Assembly: GCF_050529585.1 (NCBI RefSeq)
Contig: NZ_CP172882.1
Location: 1,426,001-1,490,000 of the forward strand
Direction of reading: 5' to 3'
DNA from: Enterococcus_D sp050529585
GTDB taxonomy: Bacteria > Bacillota > Bacilli > Lactobacillales > Enterococcaceae
DNA length: 64,000 nucleotides
The notes beneath the pieces were generated by a model. It searched no databases and was not told the origin of the DNA. It saw nothing but the letters and a program-made list of their open reading frames with translations. Positions 1-8,689 of the stretch are shown here, piece by piece. Numbering within the stretch: the first letter of the stretch is position 1; the number at the start of each line of letters is the position of its first letter. Made by a program: the position numbers and the translations under genes.

Positions 1-609
1 CGTGTGATGAGTGACATAAATATATGTCGGCGGCTGGGCCATGTGTTGTAGTGCGGAGATGCGGTTGAGAAACGCTTCTCGTGCAAATACATCCAATCCC
101 GTGCATGGTTCGTCAAGAATCATGATTTCTGGATCAGCCATGAGGGCTCGTGCAATCATGACCAATTGTTTTTCTCCTTGGGATAGTTGGCTAAACGGTG
201 CACCGATCAAATGGCCGATGCCCAAAGAACGCAAGTGTTGTTTTGCCTCTTGTAATAGAACAGGGTCATAGTGTTGATAAATGCCGATGCTGGCAAATTT
301 TCCAGATAATACGATGTCTTCGATCAAATCAGTGGGATAAAACTTGCTTTGAATCGCAAAACTAACCCAGCCAATGCGCTTTTGTAAATCTGGGACTGAC
401 GTTTTCCCTAACGGTTCTCCTAATACAACACGTTGTCCAGACGAAGGCCATAGTGCGCCAGTGATCATTTGCAGCAATAAACTTTTTCCAGCTCCATTTA
501 GGCCTAAGATGCCCCAATGTTGCCCATCATGGACTTGCCATGAGATATTGTCTAACAATTTTTGTTTATTCCTAATAAATGTAACATTTTTAAAATCTAT
601 TTTGGACAT
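1..609 (-). CDS. ABC transporter ATP-binding protein, 3' end cut by window edge
   Basis: The frame is open from ATG at 609 to base 1 (203 codons, no stop), so the C-terminus lies outside the window. The ABC ATPase core is complete: Walker A GLNGAGKS at residues 36-43, signature LSQGEKQ, Walker B IMILDEP followed by CTGLD. The signature has Q where LSGGQ has its second G. The start is preceded by AAAGGAG. It resembles the stand-alone YlmA/ModF-like ATPases of Firmicutes, which usually lack an obvious permease partner. Substrate cannot be told from the sequence. Confidence 0.85.
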   Translation of the reverse strand, partial: MSKIDFKNVTFIRNKQKLLDNISWQVHDGQHWGILGLNGAGKSLLLQMITGALWPSSGQRVVLGEPLGKTSVPDLQKRIGWVSFAIQSKFYPTDLIEDIVLSGKFASIGIYQHYDPVLLQEAKQHLRSLGIGHLIGAPFSQLSQGEKQLVMIARALMADPEIMILDEPCTGLDVFAREAFLNRISALQHMAQPPTYIYVTHHT

Positions 610-662
610 GGCGTATCTCCTTTGCTCAAACTGAATATTCTGACTATTCCTTTCTGCTGAGT

Positions 663-691
663 AGTATAACACACTTGAGGGATCGTGCTAA
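663..691 (-). promoter_or_regulatory. Promoter of the minus-strand ABC ATPase
   Basis: Read on the minus strand: -35 TTAGCA (686-691), 17-nt spacer, -10 TATACT (663-668) with an extended TG-T element just upstream. It points at the ATG at 609. Confidence 0.5.
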
Positions 692-715
692 AGGATGTAT
701 CCGCATTCGTATCTT

Positions 716-744
716 TTGTTTTATCTATCTTTCCTTGTTATGAT
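716..744 (+). promoter_or_regulatory. Promoter of csbD-like gene
   Basis: -35 TTGTTT (716-721), 17-nt spacer, -10 TATGAT (739-744) with extended TG-T. It lies 25 bases before the start codon, so the untranslated leader would be short. Confidence 0.45.
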
Positions 745-768
745 AGATATATAATAGGAGGGATAATC

Positions 769-1098
769 ATGGGAACGTTTAAAGATGAAAAAGACGTGAT
801 CGTTGGTTCCGCCAAAGAAAAGATTGGTGAATGGACCAATAACGAAGAACTGGAAAAATCAGGTAAGGAACAGGCATTAGAAGGTCGTATTGGACAAGAG
901 CGCCGTGAACAGCGTGTAGATGATTTGGATCGGCAAAACGATGAAAGGGATGCACGTCAAGATCGCACAACGCCAGAAACGTTGGGACATGAAGAATTGT
1001 TGAGTGAAGATCATCCTGACCAAAACAAGATCACATCCACTGAACGCCGTGATGCAGATCAGTTAAAACATTATACTGGTATCGAAGACAAGTTATAA
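769..1098 (+). CDS. CsbD-like stress protein
   Basis: 109 residues, very hydrophilic and rich in E, D, R, K and Q, with no signal peptide or membrane segment. The N-terminus (GTFKDEKDVIVGSAKEKIGEW) looks like the CsbD family, general-stress proteins of unknown mechanism. The rest is an acidic tail probably disordered or helical. The start at 769 is chosen because AGGAGGG lies 6 bases upstream; the in-frame extension to 685 would cross the promoter. The gene is monocistronic with its own promoter and terminator. CsbD is under SigB in Bacillus; enterococci lack SigB, so control here is unknown. Confidence 0.6.
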   Translation: MGTFKDEKDVIVGSAKEKIGEWTNNEELEKSGKEQALEGRIGQERREQRVDDLDRQNDERDARQDRTTPETLGHEELLSEDHPDQNKITSTERRDADQLKHYTGIEDKL

Positions 1099-1106
1099 AT
1101 TCCGAC

Positions 1107-1138
1107 CCGCAGCTTCTTTGATGATGCTGCGGTTTTTT
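1107..1138 (+). terminator. Terminator after csbD-like gene
   Basis: Perfect 7-bp stem CCGCAGC/GCTGCGG (1107-1113, 1126-1132) followed by six T. Confidence 0.85.
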
Positions 1139-1311
1139 GTACTACTGAATCATGACTTTTGTTGGTTTGACAAAGCATGGTGGAACGCTTATAATCCCAA
1201 GTGCAATCGATTCATGAATATCGAATTAGGTGGTGGTCATCAAATGCAGCTTTTCGCATTGTGTCTAAAGGAAAGAAAAATCATATAATCGAAAAGGAAA
1301 GAGGCAAAAAG

Positions 1312-1953
1312 ATGATTCAACCTTATCAATTCAATCTTATCGAAGAACAAATTTTCCAATTGGTGCGTACCTATCAATCCGTCAATGATCCGCAAACGAT
1401 TCAAACCATCGAAGGGATGACCAAAGATGTGGTGGTCAGACAATTCAATCCACAAGATGATCAAGCACTTTTGATCATCAATGAAATGTTTCAACGTGGA
1501 TTGAGTATCAAAAAAGCTGAAGCCCATCTCTCTGACTTAAAAACGTACGTCGAACCATTTCCAGCACCGACGATCAAGCAAACGGAAAAACTTTTTCGCA
1601 AAGTCAAAAAATTGAAAGTACCTGACTTTGACGATTTCGATTTGCAAGAAACAACTTATTTGGCTTGGGATGATATCGGCAGCCAGAGCAAATATTTGAT
1701 TGCAACTGAAAATGAGGGCTATACGGCCGTTCATGGACATCTCTCAACAGAGGTCAAAAAGGGGATTTGTCCCATTTGCCAGCACGAAAGCAACGTTTCG
1801 ATGTTTCTGTCTTTGACCAAATCAAGTGGCGATGGTACCTATACCAAACGTGGCAATTATATTTGTCGTGACAGTCAGCGATGCAATCAGCAACTAACAG
1901 ATCAAGCGCATTTGGCGGAATTTCTCAAGTTAGTCAAAATGAAAGAAAATTAA
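1312..1953 (+). CDS. FusB/FBP-family elongation factor G-binding protein
   Basis: 213 residues. An N-terminal helical domain is followed by a treble-clef zinc domain with C153-x2-C156 and C185-x5-C191, the layout of the FusB/FusC/FBP family. Family members bind EF-G, drive its release from the ribosome and so confer fusidic acid resistance; chromosomal homologues occur in listeria and enterococci. ATG 1312 has a GAAAGAGG site in front. An in-frame GTG at 1201 is rejected because the added 37 residues resemble no family member and overlap a TATAAT box (1284-1289). Family assignment is from motifs and length; resistance itself is inference. Confidence 0.82.
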   Translation: MIQPYQFNLIEEQIFQLVRTYQSVNDPQTIQTIEGMTKDVVVRQFNPQDDQALLIINEMFQRGLSIKKAEAHLSDLKTYVEPFPAPTIKQTEKLFRKVKKLKVPDFDDFDLQETTYLAWDDIGSQSKYLIATENEGYTAVHGHLSTEVKKGICPICQHESNVSMFLSLTKSSGDGTYTKRGNYICRDSQRCNQQLTDQAHLAEFLKLVKMKEN

Positions 1954-1959
1954 ATGAAA

Positions 1960-1990
1960 AAAACGGCAGGAAACTTTCTGCCGTTTTTTT
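1960..1990 (+). terminator. Terminator after EF-G-binding gene
   Basis: Stem ACGGCAG/CTGCCGT (1963-1969, 1978-1984) flanked by A and T runs. Confidence 0.9.
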
Positions 1991-2083
1991 CAATACACCT
2001 AAAAAAAACAAGCTTTCTATTATTTAAATTTTCTATTAAATGTGGCGAATGAGCGGTTTTAGCTATTGTAGCGCTATATTTCA

Positions 2084-2092
2084 TGTTATAAT
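2084..2092 (+). promoter_or_regulatory. Extended -10 promoter of nrdR operon
   Basis: TG-T-TATAAT at 2084-2092; a weak -35 TTGTAG sits at 2066-2071 with a short 15-nt spacer. Confidence 0.45.
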
Positions 2093-2158
2093 TAACTATA
2101 TAATTTAATCGCTTTACACAAATCGTAAACGTAGAAAAGAAAAAAATGGGGTGAAACC

Positions 2159-2629
2159 ATGCAATGTCCAAAATGTCATCATAACAATTCACGAGTTGTC
2201 GACAGTCGGCAAGCAGATGATGGCCGTGTGATCCGTCGGCGTCGGGAATGTGAGAACTGCGGTTACCGTTTTACAACTTTTGAACGTATTGAAGAAGCAC
2301 CTTTGCTTGTGATCAAAAAAAATGGTGCCCGCGAAGAGTTTAATCGAGAAAAAATACTAAGGGGCTTGATTCGCTCTGCTGAAAAACGACCTGTCACAAT
2401 GGATCAAATGGAAACGATCGTTGATCATGTAGAGTCCCGGGTCCGCTCTTTAGGTGAAAATGAAGTTTCTACAACGATGATTGGTGAATTTGTGATGGAA
2501 GAATTGGTCGATTTAGATGAAATTGCTTATATTCGTTTTGCAAGTGTCTATCGTCAGTTCAAAGATATGTCTGTATTCTTGAAAGAGCTGCAAGATATCG
2601 TCGAAAAAGCCAAAGAACCACAAGAGTAA
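2159..2629 (+). CDS. nrdR: Transcriptional repressor NrdR
   Basis: 156 residues, the full family length. The zinc ribbon uses C3, C6, C31 and C34, followed by the RRRREC patch and an ATP-cone domain (about 49-139). NrdR senses dATP/ATP through the ATP-cone and represses ribonucleotide reductase genes at NrdR boxes. It heads the operon with dnaB and dnaI, with 16 bases to the next start. This order is standard in Bacilli. Confidence 0.97.
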   Translation: MQCPKCHHNNSRVVDSRQADDGRVIRRRRECENCGYRFTTFERIEEAPLLVIKKNGAREEFNREKILRGLIRSAEKRPVTMDQMETIVDHVESRVRSLGENEVSTTMIGEFVMEELVDLDEIAYIRFASVYRQFKDMSVFLKELQDIVEKAKEPQE

Positions 2630-2645
2630 ATAAGGGGGGAAACAT

Positions 2646-4022
2646 GTGGGCAATCAACTGCCAAATCAAAGCTATCAAGTCTTTAAAAGCCGACCATTGA
2701 GTACGGAAGGCAAAGACGCCCTTATTTTCTTATATCAACCAATCATTGAAAGTGATGGATTAGCTCTTTACCTTTCTCTGGCAGCTGATCATCAATCGAT
2801 CGATCCGTCACAGGCTATTGCAAATGATCATGTCATTTTAGATCTTTTGAATGCAATGAATGTCGGGATGCAGCGTTTTATTCAGGCCAGACAAAAATTG
2901 GAAGGGATTGGCCTATTGCGTTCTTTTGAAAAAACCGATTCTCATCATGAGACAACGTATCTATATATCTTGCAAGAGCCTGTCCATCCTTTGGATTTTT
3001 TCCAAGATGAACTTTACAGTTACTTATTGTTGAGTCGAGTGGGTGAGCGGAAATTCAATCAATTGGTGTCGCTCTTCCAGCCGCAATCAACCGCCATCGA
3101 TGATTATGAGGAAACTACGACGTCATTTACAGCAGCTTATGGGTTTGATACCAAACGCTTTTCAGCGAGCGAAGCACAGCTGCAAACGGTGCGAGACCAA
3201 TTTCAAGATAAACAGCAGGCTTTGACTTTGGATGCTGCTGCTTTGGATTGGGACTTCATGCTTTACGAAGCGCAAAGACGCTATATTCGTTCAGACAATT
3301 TCACAGCATCATTTAAACAGAAGTTGTTGATGTACCATGCATTGTACGGTTATGATGTTTTAGAGCTGTTGGATTTGATGGCAGACAATGTATCATTGAC
3401 AACAGGCGAAATTGATCAAAAACGACTGGAACAAGCAGTACGCAGAAAGTCACGCCAAACCTTCAATAAAAAGACGAGCAGCGAGGATCCTGAAACAGAG
3501 TCGCAACTGCGGCGTTTTAATACCCTAAAACAAAATGGCTTTTCTGAGAATGACATTCTCCTGATTCAACAAAGTGAACAGACTGCACCCATCCCGTTTC
3601 TCAAAGCAATCAAAACGGAAAAAAACAACTTTATGACTGATTCAGAACAATGGCTGATCAAAAGTTTGGTAGAACGTTCTCCATTGCCAAACAGTGTGAT
3701 CAATGTCTTGATCCATTATGCATTGGTTGTCCAAAATAATGCTGCTTTAAATGGCAGTTATATCAACAACATAGCGGCTCAATGGTCAGAATTGAAAATT
3801 GGGACCGCAGAAGATGCCATCAAACATGTGCGCAACCTTGTGCATGCCGCCAAAGAAAAACGGAATCGGCCGCAAACAAACGGCAGCCGAATCATTCGTC
3901 AAGAAAAACTGCCGGCTTGGGCAGAAACGCCAGTAGAAGAAACAACATTGACGCCAGAGCGTCAAGCAGAATTAGATCGGAAATTACAAAATTATCTGCA
4001 GAAGAAAGCCGGTGATAAATAA
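2646..4022 (+). CDS. dnaB: Replication initiation/restart protein DnaB (Firmicutes type)
   Basis: 458 residues with no Walker motif: the DnaB of Firmicutes that works with DnaD and DnaI to load the replicative helicase (DnaC in Bacillus) and links origins to the membrane. It should not be confused with the helicase DnaB of E. coli. GTG start at 2646 with AGGGGGG upstream; an ATG two bases earlier is in another frame. Its stop overlaps the start of dnaI in TAATG, so the two are translationally coupled. Confidence 0.92.
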   Translation: MGNQLPNQSYQVFKSRPLSTEGKDALIFLYQPIIESDGLALYLSLAADHQSIDPSQAIANDHVILDLLNAMNVGMQRFIQARQKLEGIGLLRSFEKTDSHHETTYLYILQEPVHPLDFFQDELYSYLLLSRVGERKFNQLVSLFQPQSTAIDDYEETTTSFTAAYGFDTKRFSASEAQLQTVRDQFQDKQQALTLDAAALDWDFMLYEAQRRYIRSDNFTASFKQKLLMYHALYGYDVLELLDLMADNVSLTTGEIDQKRLEQAVRRKSRQTFNKKTSSEDPETESQLRRFNTLKQNGFSENDILLIQQSEQTAPIPFLKAIKTEKNNFMTDSEQWLIKSLVERSPLPNSVINVLIHYALVVQNNAALNGSYINNIAAQWSELKIGTAEDAIKHVRNLVHAAKEKRNRPQTNGSRIIRQEKLPAWAETPVEETTLTPERQAELDRKLQNYLQKKAGDK

Positions 4023-4948
4023 TGGAACATGTTGGAAAAAACCTTAATCATATGCTGGACAAAAGGAATTATCGCAGTCAATTTTCTGCAATGATGGCAG
4101 AAGTTTTAGAAGATCCAGATGTCAAAACCTTTATCCAAGAAAATCAAGATGCTTTGACGGAAGCCGATATTCAAAAAAGCTATGCGAAGCTTTATGAGTT
4201 TGTCCAAGAAAAACGTAAATTCCGTATAAATGATCCCGGTATGATCGCACCTGGCTATGAACCACGTTTGGCATTGAATTTTCATTTTATTGATGTCACG
4301 TATGTACCGACCCAAGAATTGTTGGCTTATCAAAAACAAGAAGAAATTCGCGGCCGCATCAAAGCGATGGATATGCCTAAGGATATTCAAGAAGCCAGTT
4401 TTGCTGATTATCAGCAAACACCTGGCCGAATGGAAGCTATTGCAGCAGCGGTCGATTTTATCAATGAATTGACAACACACCCGCAAGATTTTCATAAAGG
4501 CTTGTATTTGGTGGGGAGTTTTGGTATCGGTAAAACCTTTTTATTAGGGGCCATTGCTAGAGATTTGGCAGAGGCAGGTTATACAACGACGCTGGTCCAT
4601 TTTCCAACATTTGCGGTGGAAATGAAACAAGCTATCGGCAAAGATAAGGTGGGGGAAAAATTAAATGCGGTCAAAAAAGCCCCAATCTTGATGATGGATG
4701 ACATTGGTGCAGATGCCATGAGCAGTTGGATTCGGGATGAGGTTTTTGGTGTGATATTGCAATACCGCATGCAAGAACAACTTCCGACTTTCTTTTCTTC
4801 CAATTTCACCATGCAGGAGTTAGAGGCGCACCTTTCTGTCACACAACGAGGAGAGTCTGAACCGTTGAAAGCCAAACGAATCATGGAACGGATCCGCTAT
4901 TTGACACAAGAAATCCAAATGACCGGTCAAAACCGCCGGAATCAATAA
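4022..4948 (+). CDS. dnaI: Primosomal protein DnaI, helicase loader
   Basis: 308 residues. The AAA+ module has Walker A GSFGIGKT (165-172), Walker B ILMMDDIG (222-229) and the conserved SSNF sensor region. DnaI binds the replicative helicase and opens or assembles it at oriC and restart sites. The whole protein contains no cysteine, so the cysteine ligands of the N-terminal zinc-binding domain of Bacillus subtilis DnaI are missing; the region holds RKFRINDPGM instead. It overlaps dnaB by one base. Confidence 0.94.
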   Translation: MEHVGKNLNHMLDKRNYRSQFSAMMAEVLEDPDVKTFIQENQDALTEADIQKSYAKLYEFVQEKRKFRINDPGMIAPGYEPRLALNFHFIDVTYVPTQELLAYQKQEEIRGRIKAMDMPKDIQEASFADYQQTPGRMEAIAAAVDFINELTTHPQDFHKGLYLVGSFGIGKTFLLGAIARDLAEAGYTTTLVHFPTFAVEMKQAIGKDKVGEKLNAVKKAPILMMDDIGADAMSSWIRDEVFGVILQYRMQEQLPTFFSSNFTMQELEAHLSVTQRGESEPLKAKRIMERIRYLTQEIQMTGQNRRNQ

Positions 4949-4981
4949 AATTTTATATGCTTAAATGAAAGGAATCCGCCA

Positions 4982-5434
4982 ATGAAAAAAATGACAACAG
5001 CAGGTGTGGCCTTAGTTGCTGCCATTATCTTAGCCGCTTGTGGACAAGGAACGAGCACAGCGTCCAGCAGCGATACAACGATAACGAGTACCACAGATGC
5101 AACGATGGTCAGCAGTACCACACAAGAGGAGGCGTCTGAAACGATTTTTACGGGAACGATCCAAGAAGATGCATCGACTGGCAATGATGATACGATCCAA
5201 GTTTTCTTAAAAGAGGTAGAATCTGTGCAAGATGACGATGATATAGTCAAAAGCTTTCAAAGTGATGGGGTGATTTTGCATGTACCAGTCGCAGCCTTTG
5301 ACGGTGAAGTGACTGAACTTGCTAAAGGATCCAAAGTTCAAGTGACATTACAAGGTCTACCAATCATGACGATGTCGATCCCACCGCAGATTCCAGGCAA
5401 TTCAATCAAACAGTTAACGATCGTCGCAGGATAA
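4982..5434 (+). CDS. Small secreted lipoprotein of unknown function
   Basis: 150 residues. Lipoprotein signal peptide with lipobox LAAC (acylated Cys20), then a Ser/Thr-rich linker (about 23-50), then a compact beta-rich domain (52-150) that looks like a small OB-like fold. Membrane-anchored on the outer face. It follows dnaI by 33 bases and could be co-transcribed, but ends at its own terminator. No function recognised. Confidence 0.7.
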   Translation: MKKMTTAGVALVAAIILAACGQGTSTASSSDTTITSTTDATMVSSTTQEEASETIFTGTIQEDASTGNDDTIQVFLKEVESVQDDDDIVKSFQSDGVILHVPVAAFDGEVTELAKGSKVQVTLQGLPIMTMSIPPQIPGNSIKQLTIVAG

Positions 5435-5440
5435 GTACAA

Positions 5441-5490
5441 GTGCGTCTTGGCATTTGCTCCACGTCAAGACGCACATTTTGTTGTTTTTC
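5441..5490 (+). terminator. Terminator after lipoprotein gene
   Basis: Ten-base perfect stem GTGCGTCTTG/CAAGACGCAC (5441-5450, 5466-5475) followed by a T-rich tract. Confidence 0.85.
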
Positions 5491-5532
5491 GATGAGAAAT
5501 GCTATACTACAATCAAACAAAGGAGTGTCACA

Positions 5533-6228
5533 ATGAATGAACATGCATTATCGGACCGTTTGTCTTGTGTCGGGTCATTTGTACCTGATCAAGCCAGATT
5601 AGCCGATATTGGCTCAGACCATGCCTATTTACCAGTGGCATTGATGCTGCAAAATAAAATATCTTATGCTGTTGCAGGAGAAGTCGTTGAAGGGCCATAT
5701 ACATCAGCACATAAACAGGTCCAAAAAAATCATCTTGAAGATAAAATCACTGTGCGCTTGGCGGATGGTTTAGCCGCAATCACTCCTGAAGATCAAATCG
5801 ATACTGTCGTCATTGCCGGTATGGGGGGACCATTGATTCGCTCGATTCTCGCAGATGGTTTAGCAAATCATCATTTATCCGGTGTCAACAGATTGATTTT
5901 ACAACCAAACGTTGGGGAATGGCCCTTGCGTATCTGGCTCCAAGAAAATGGCTACCAAATCATTGATGAAACGCTTCTTTCTGAAAATGAAAAACAATAT
6001 GAAATCATTGTGGCTGAACCAGGTGTCTCTACCTATTCATTAAAGCAATTATTCTTCGGCCCACTTTTGATGCAAGAAAAAAACGCGGTTTTTCTAAAGA
6101 AGTGGCAGCATGAACGACAACAAAAGCTTCGTGTAATCGAATCTCTTCAAAAGGCGAAAGACCCGCAGGAGCAAAAAATTGCGCAATTGAAAGAACAAAT
6201 CGGCTGGATCGAGGAGGTGCTGTCGTGA
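5533..6228 (+). CDS. trmK: tRNA (adenine(22)-N1)-methyltransferase TrmK
   Basis: 231 residues from ATG 5533 (AGGAG 8 bases upstream). A Rossmann-type SAM-binding motif ADIGSDHAYLP is near residue 26, with the AGMGG motif further on and a C-terminal coiled-coil-like helix pair. TrmK methylates A22 of certain tRNAs using SAM. The longer frame from 5455 runs through the preceding terminator and is rejected. It overlaps the next gene by four bases (GTGA). Confidence 0.93.
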   Translation: MNEHALSDRLSCVGSFVPDQARLADIGSDHAYLPVALMLQNKISYAVAGEVVEGPYTSAHKQVQKNHLEDKITVRLADGLAAITPEDQIDTVVIAGMGGPLIRSILADGLANHHLSGVNRLILQPNVGEWPLRIWLQENGYQIIDETLLSENEKQYEIIVAEPGVSTYSLKQLFFGPLLMQEKNAVFLKKWQHERQQKLRVIESLQKAKDPQEQKIAQLKEQIGWIEEVLS

Positions 6229-7343
6229 TCGATGGGCAAACTTTTATCCATAAATTTGAAACGTACTGTCCCCAATGGTTGGCAGAAGCTGGAGATCCAG
6301 TTGGTTTGCATGTCGGTACATTGAATAAACCGATCGAACGGGTCATGATGGCATTGGATGTGCGTCCTGAAGTGGTTGTAGAAGCAATCGAAAAAGAAAT
6401 CGATTTGATCATTGTCAAACACCCGCCGATTTTTCGACCTGTTTCTAGACTGTCTTCTGATGATCCACAAGAGAAGATGCTGATGGAATTGATCAAACAC
6501 GATATTGCGGTTTACGCAGCGCATACCAATATGGATATTATCGATGATGGATTGAACGATTGGTTTTGTGAACTTTTAGGGATTCAAGCAGAGACCTTTT
6601 TACACCAAACCCATCAAGTTAAAATGAAAAAGTTGGCCGTTTTTGTGCCTGTCGATCAAGCAGGGCACATCCGCAGCGTGTTAGCCAAAGCAGGTGCTGG
6701 ACAACAAGGGGATTATAGCAATACTAGTTACTCATTGATCGGCACTGGTCGGTTCATTCCTCAAGCCAAAGCCCATCCGGCTATTGGTGCAGCAGGTAAA
6801 GAAACACAAGTCCAAGAAGCCAAAATCGAGGTTATTTTTCCTGAAACGATCACAAGCAAAGTAGTTGATGCCATGATTCAAGCGCATCCTTATGAAGAAC
6901 CGGCGTATGATCTATATACATTAGATAATCTACCAAAGGTGTATGGTATTGGGCGCGTAGGAAACTTGCCTAAACCTGTCGACTTTGACGTATTTGTTGA
7001 CGATGTTAAGAAAGCATTCAATTTGGATTGCTTACGTGTCATCAAACCTATCCATGCAAAAAAATACGTGCAACGAATCGCTATTTGCGGCGGAAGTGGT
7101 CAATCTTTTTACACGGACGCACTGAATGCACAAGCGGATGTTTATATCACGGGTGATGTCACGTACCATATTGCCCATGATATGCAAGCCAATGGAGTGA
7201 TTGGCATAGATCCCGGTCATCATATCGAAGCTTTATGTATTCCACGTTTCATTGAGAAATTCAATCAGTGGAAAGCCGAAGAAGACTGGTCTGTGACCTT
7301 TATCCCAGCAACGACTTCCACAAACCCATTTCAATATCAATAA
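6225..7343 (+). CDS. NIF3-like dinuclear metal-centre protein (YqfO type)
   Basis: 372 residues with GTG start. It belongs to the NIF3/DUF34 family in the long form, with a PII/CutA-like insert in the middle (about 130-235). Likely metal ligands are in VKHPPIF, AHTNMD and the C-terminal DPGHHIE. Always found next to trmK in Firmicutes; biochemical role unsettled (GTP cyclohydrolase-like or metal insertion roles have been proposed for relatives). Confidence 0.9.
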   Translation: MIDGQTFIHKFETYCPQWLAEAGDPVGLHVGTLNKPIERVMMALDVRPEVVVEAIEKEIDLIIVKHPPIFRPVSRLSSDDPQEKMLMELIKHDIAVYAAHTNMDIIDDGLNDWFCELLGIQAETFLHQTHQVKMKKLAVFVPVDQAGHIRSVLAKAGAGQQGDYSNTSYSLIGTGRFIPQAKAHPAIGAAGKETQVQEAKIEVIFPETITSKVVDAMIQAHPYEEPAYDLYTLDNLPKVYGIGRVGNLPKPVDFDVFVDDVKKAFNLDCLRVIKPIHAKKYVQRIAICGGSGQSFYTDALNAQADVYITGDVTYHIAHDMQANGVIGIDPGHHIEALCIPRFIEKFNQWKAEEDWSVTFIPATTSTNPFQYQ

Positions 7344-7361
7344 TAGATAGGAGCGCTTATT

Positions 7362-8594
7362 ATGTACGAAAATTTATTGCCACGTTTTTTACGCTATGTC
7401 AAAACAGAAACCCGTTCTGATGCAACCAGCAGCACAACCCCATCGACCCAATCACAGGTTGCGTTTGCCCAAGTATTAAAAAAAGAACTGGAAGAATTAG
7501 GCCTTGAAAATGTCCATTACAATGAAAGCAACGGTTTTGTGATTGGTACATTACCAAGTAATGTCAGCCATGACGTTCGTTCAATCGGTTTTATTGCCCA
7601 CATGGATACAGCGGATTTCAATGCAGTCAATGTGGAACCGCAGATCATTGAGAAGTATGACGGGGAATCGACGATCAATTTGGACAAAGAAGGCAAATAT
7701 ACGCTGAATACCAAAGATTTTCCTAATCTGAAAAATTACAAAGGGGAAACCTTGATCACAACAGACGGTTCAACACTCTTAGGTTCTGATGATAAATCAG
7801 GTATTGCTGAGATCATGACAGCAATGGAAATCTTGATCAAGAACCCTGAAATCAAGCATGGGGAAATCAAGGTGGCTTTTGGTCCTGATGAAGAAATTGG
7901 TGTCGGAGCCGACAAATTTGATGTCGCTGATTTTGCGGTGGATTTCGCTTATACTATGGACGGTGGACCAGTAGGTGAATTGCAATATGAAACCTTCAAC
8001 GCGGCACAAGCAGAAATCACGATACAAGGAAAAAATGTTCATCCAGGTACTGCAAAGGACACGATGATCAATGCATTGCAAATCGCAATCGATTTCCAAA
8101 ATTTATTGCCTGCAGATGAAGTACCTGAAAAAACCGATGGCAGAGATGGTTTTTTCCATTTGATGCATCTTAGCGGTTCTGTTGAAGAAGCCAAAATGTC
8201 TTATATTATTCGTGATCATGATCGTGCCCGGTTCGAATCACGTAAAGAAGAACTTTTGGCGATCCAAAATAAATTAAATGCGCAGTATGACCAAGAACGG
8301 ATCGCTATCCATTTATACGACCAATATTACAACATGAAAGAAATCATCGAAAAAGACATGAGTATCATCGAATTAGCCCAAAATGCGATGGAAGAATTGG
8401 CTATTCAACCAGTGATCGAGCCAGTTCGTGGTGGAACTGATGGTTCTAAAATTTCATATATGGGCATTCCAACGCCAAATATTTTTGCTGGTGGAGAAAA
8501 CATGCACGGTCGTTATGAGTTTGTTTCTTTACAATCGATGATCAAAGCAACCGATGTGATCGTGAAAATTGCTCAGTTAAACGCAACAGTATAA
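7362..8594 (+). CDS. pepT: Peptidase T (tripeptide aminopeptidase)
   Basis: 410 residues, the usual PepT length. M20 family metallopeptidase with conserved AHMDTAD, the bridging Asp in LLGSDDKSG, catalytic DEEIG and C-terminal GENMHGRYE metal ligand. It removes the N-terminal residue of tripeptides in the cytoplasm. It stands 18 bases after the NIF3 gene and has its own AGGAG site. Confidence 0.95.
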   Translation: MYENLLPRFLRYVKTETRSDATSSTTPSTQSQVAFAQVLKKELEELGLENVHYNESNGFVIGTLPSNVSHDVRSIGFIAHMDTADFNAVNVEPQIIEKYDGESTINLDKEGKYTLNTKDFPNLKNYKGETLITTDGSTLLGSDDKSGIAEIMTAMEILIKNPEIKHGEIKVAFGPDEEIGVGADKFDVADFAVDFAYTMDGGPVGELQYETFNAAQAEITIQGKNVHPGTAKDTMINALQIAIDFQNLLPADEVPEKTDGRDGFFHLMHLSGSVEEAKMSYIIRDHDRARFESRKEELLAIQNKLNAQYDQERIAIHLYDQYYNMKEIIEKDMSIIELAQNAMEELAIQPVIEPVRGGTDGSKISYMGIPTPNIFAGGENMHGRYEFVSLQSMIKATDVIVKIAQLNATV

Positions 8595-8629
8595 GGGTAT
8601 TTTTTTGAATACACAGTGATCAAATTTTA

Positions 8630-8675
8630 TGGCTGGGCATTCTTGACGCATGATGCGCAGGGCCTAGCCATTTTT
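8630..8675 (+). terminator. Terminator after pepT
   Basis: Stem TGGCTGGGC/GCCTAGCCA (8630-8638, 8662-8670) with one G-T pair, then five T. Confidence 0.8.
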
Positions 8676-8689
8676 AGGAAGTGGATAAT

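Noticed and set aside
1201..1311. GTG start 37 codons before the EF-G-binding protein
   Set aside because: Covers the TATAAT box, lacks a ribosome site and adds residues not found in the family.
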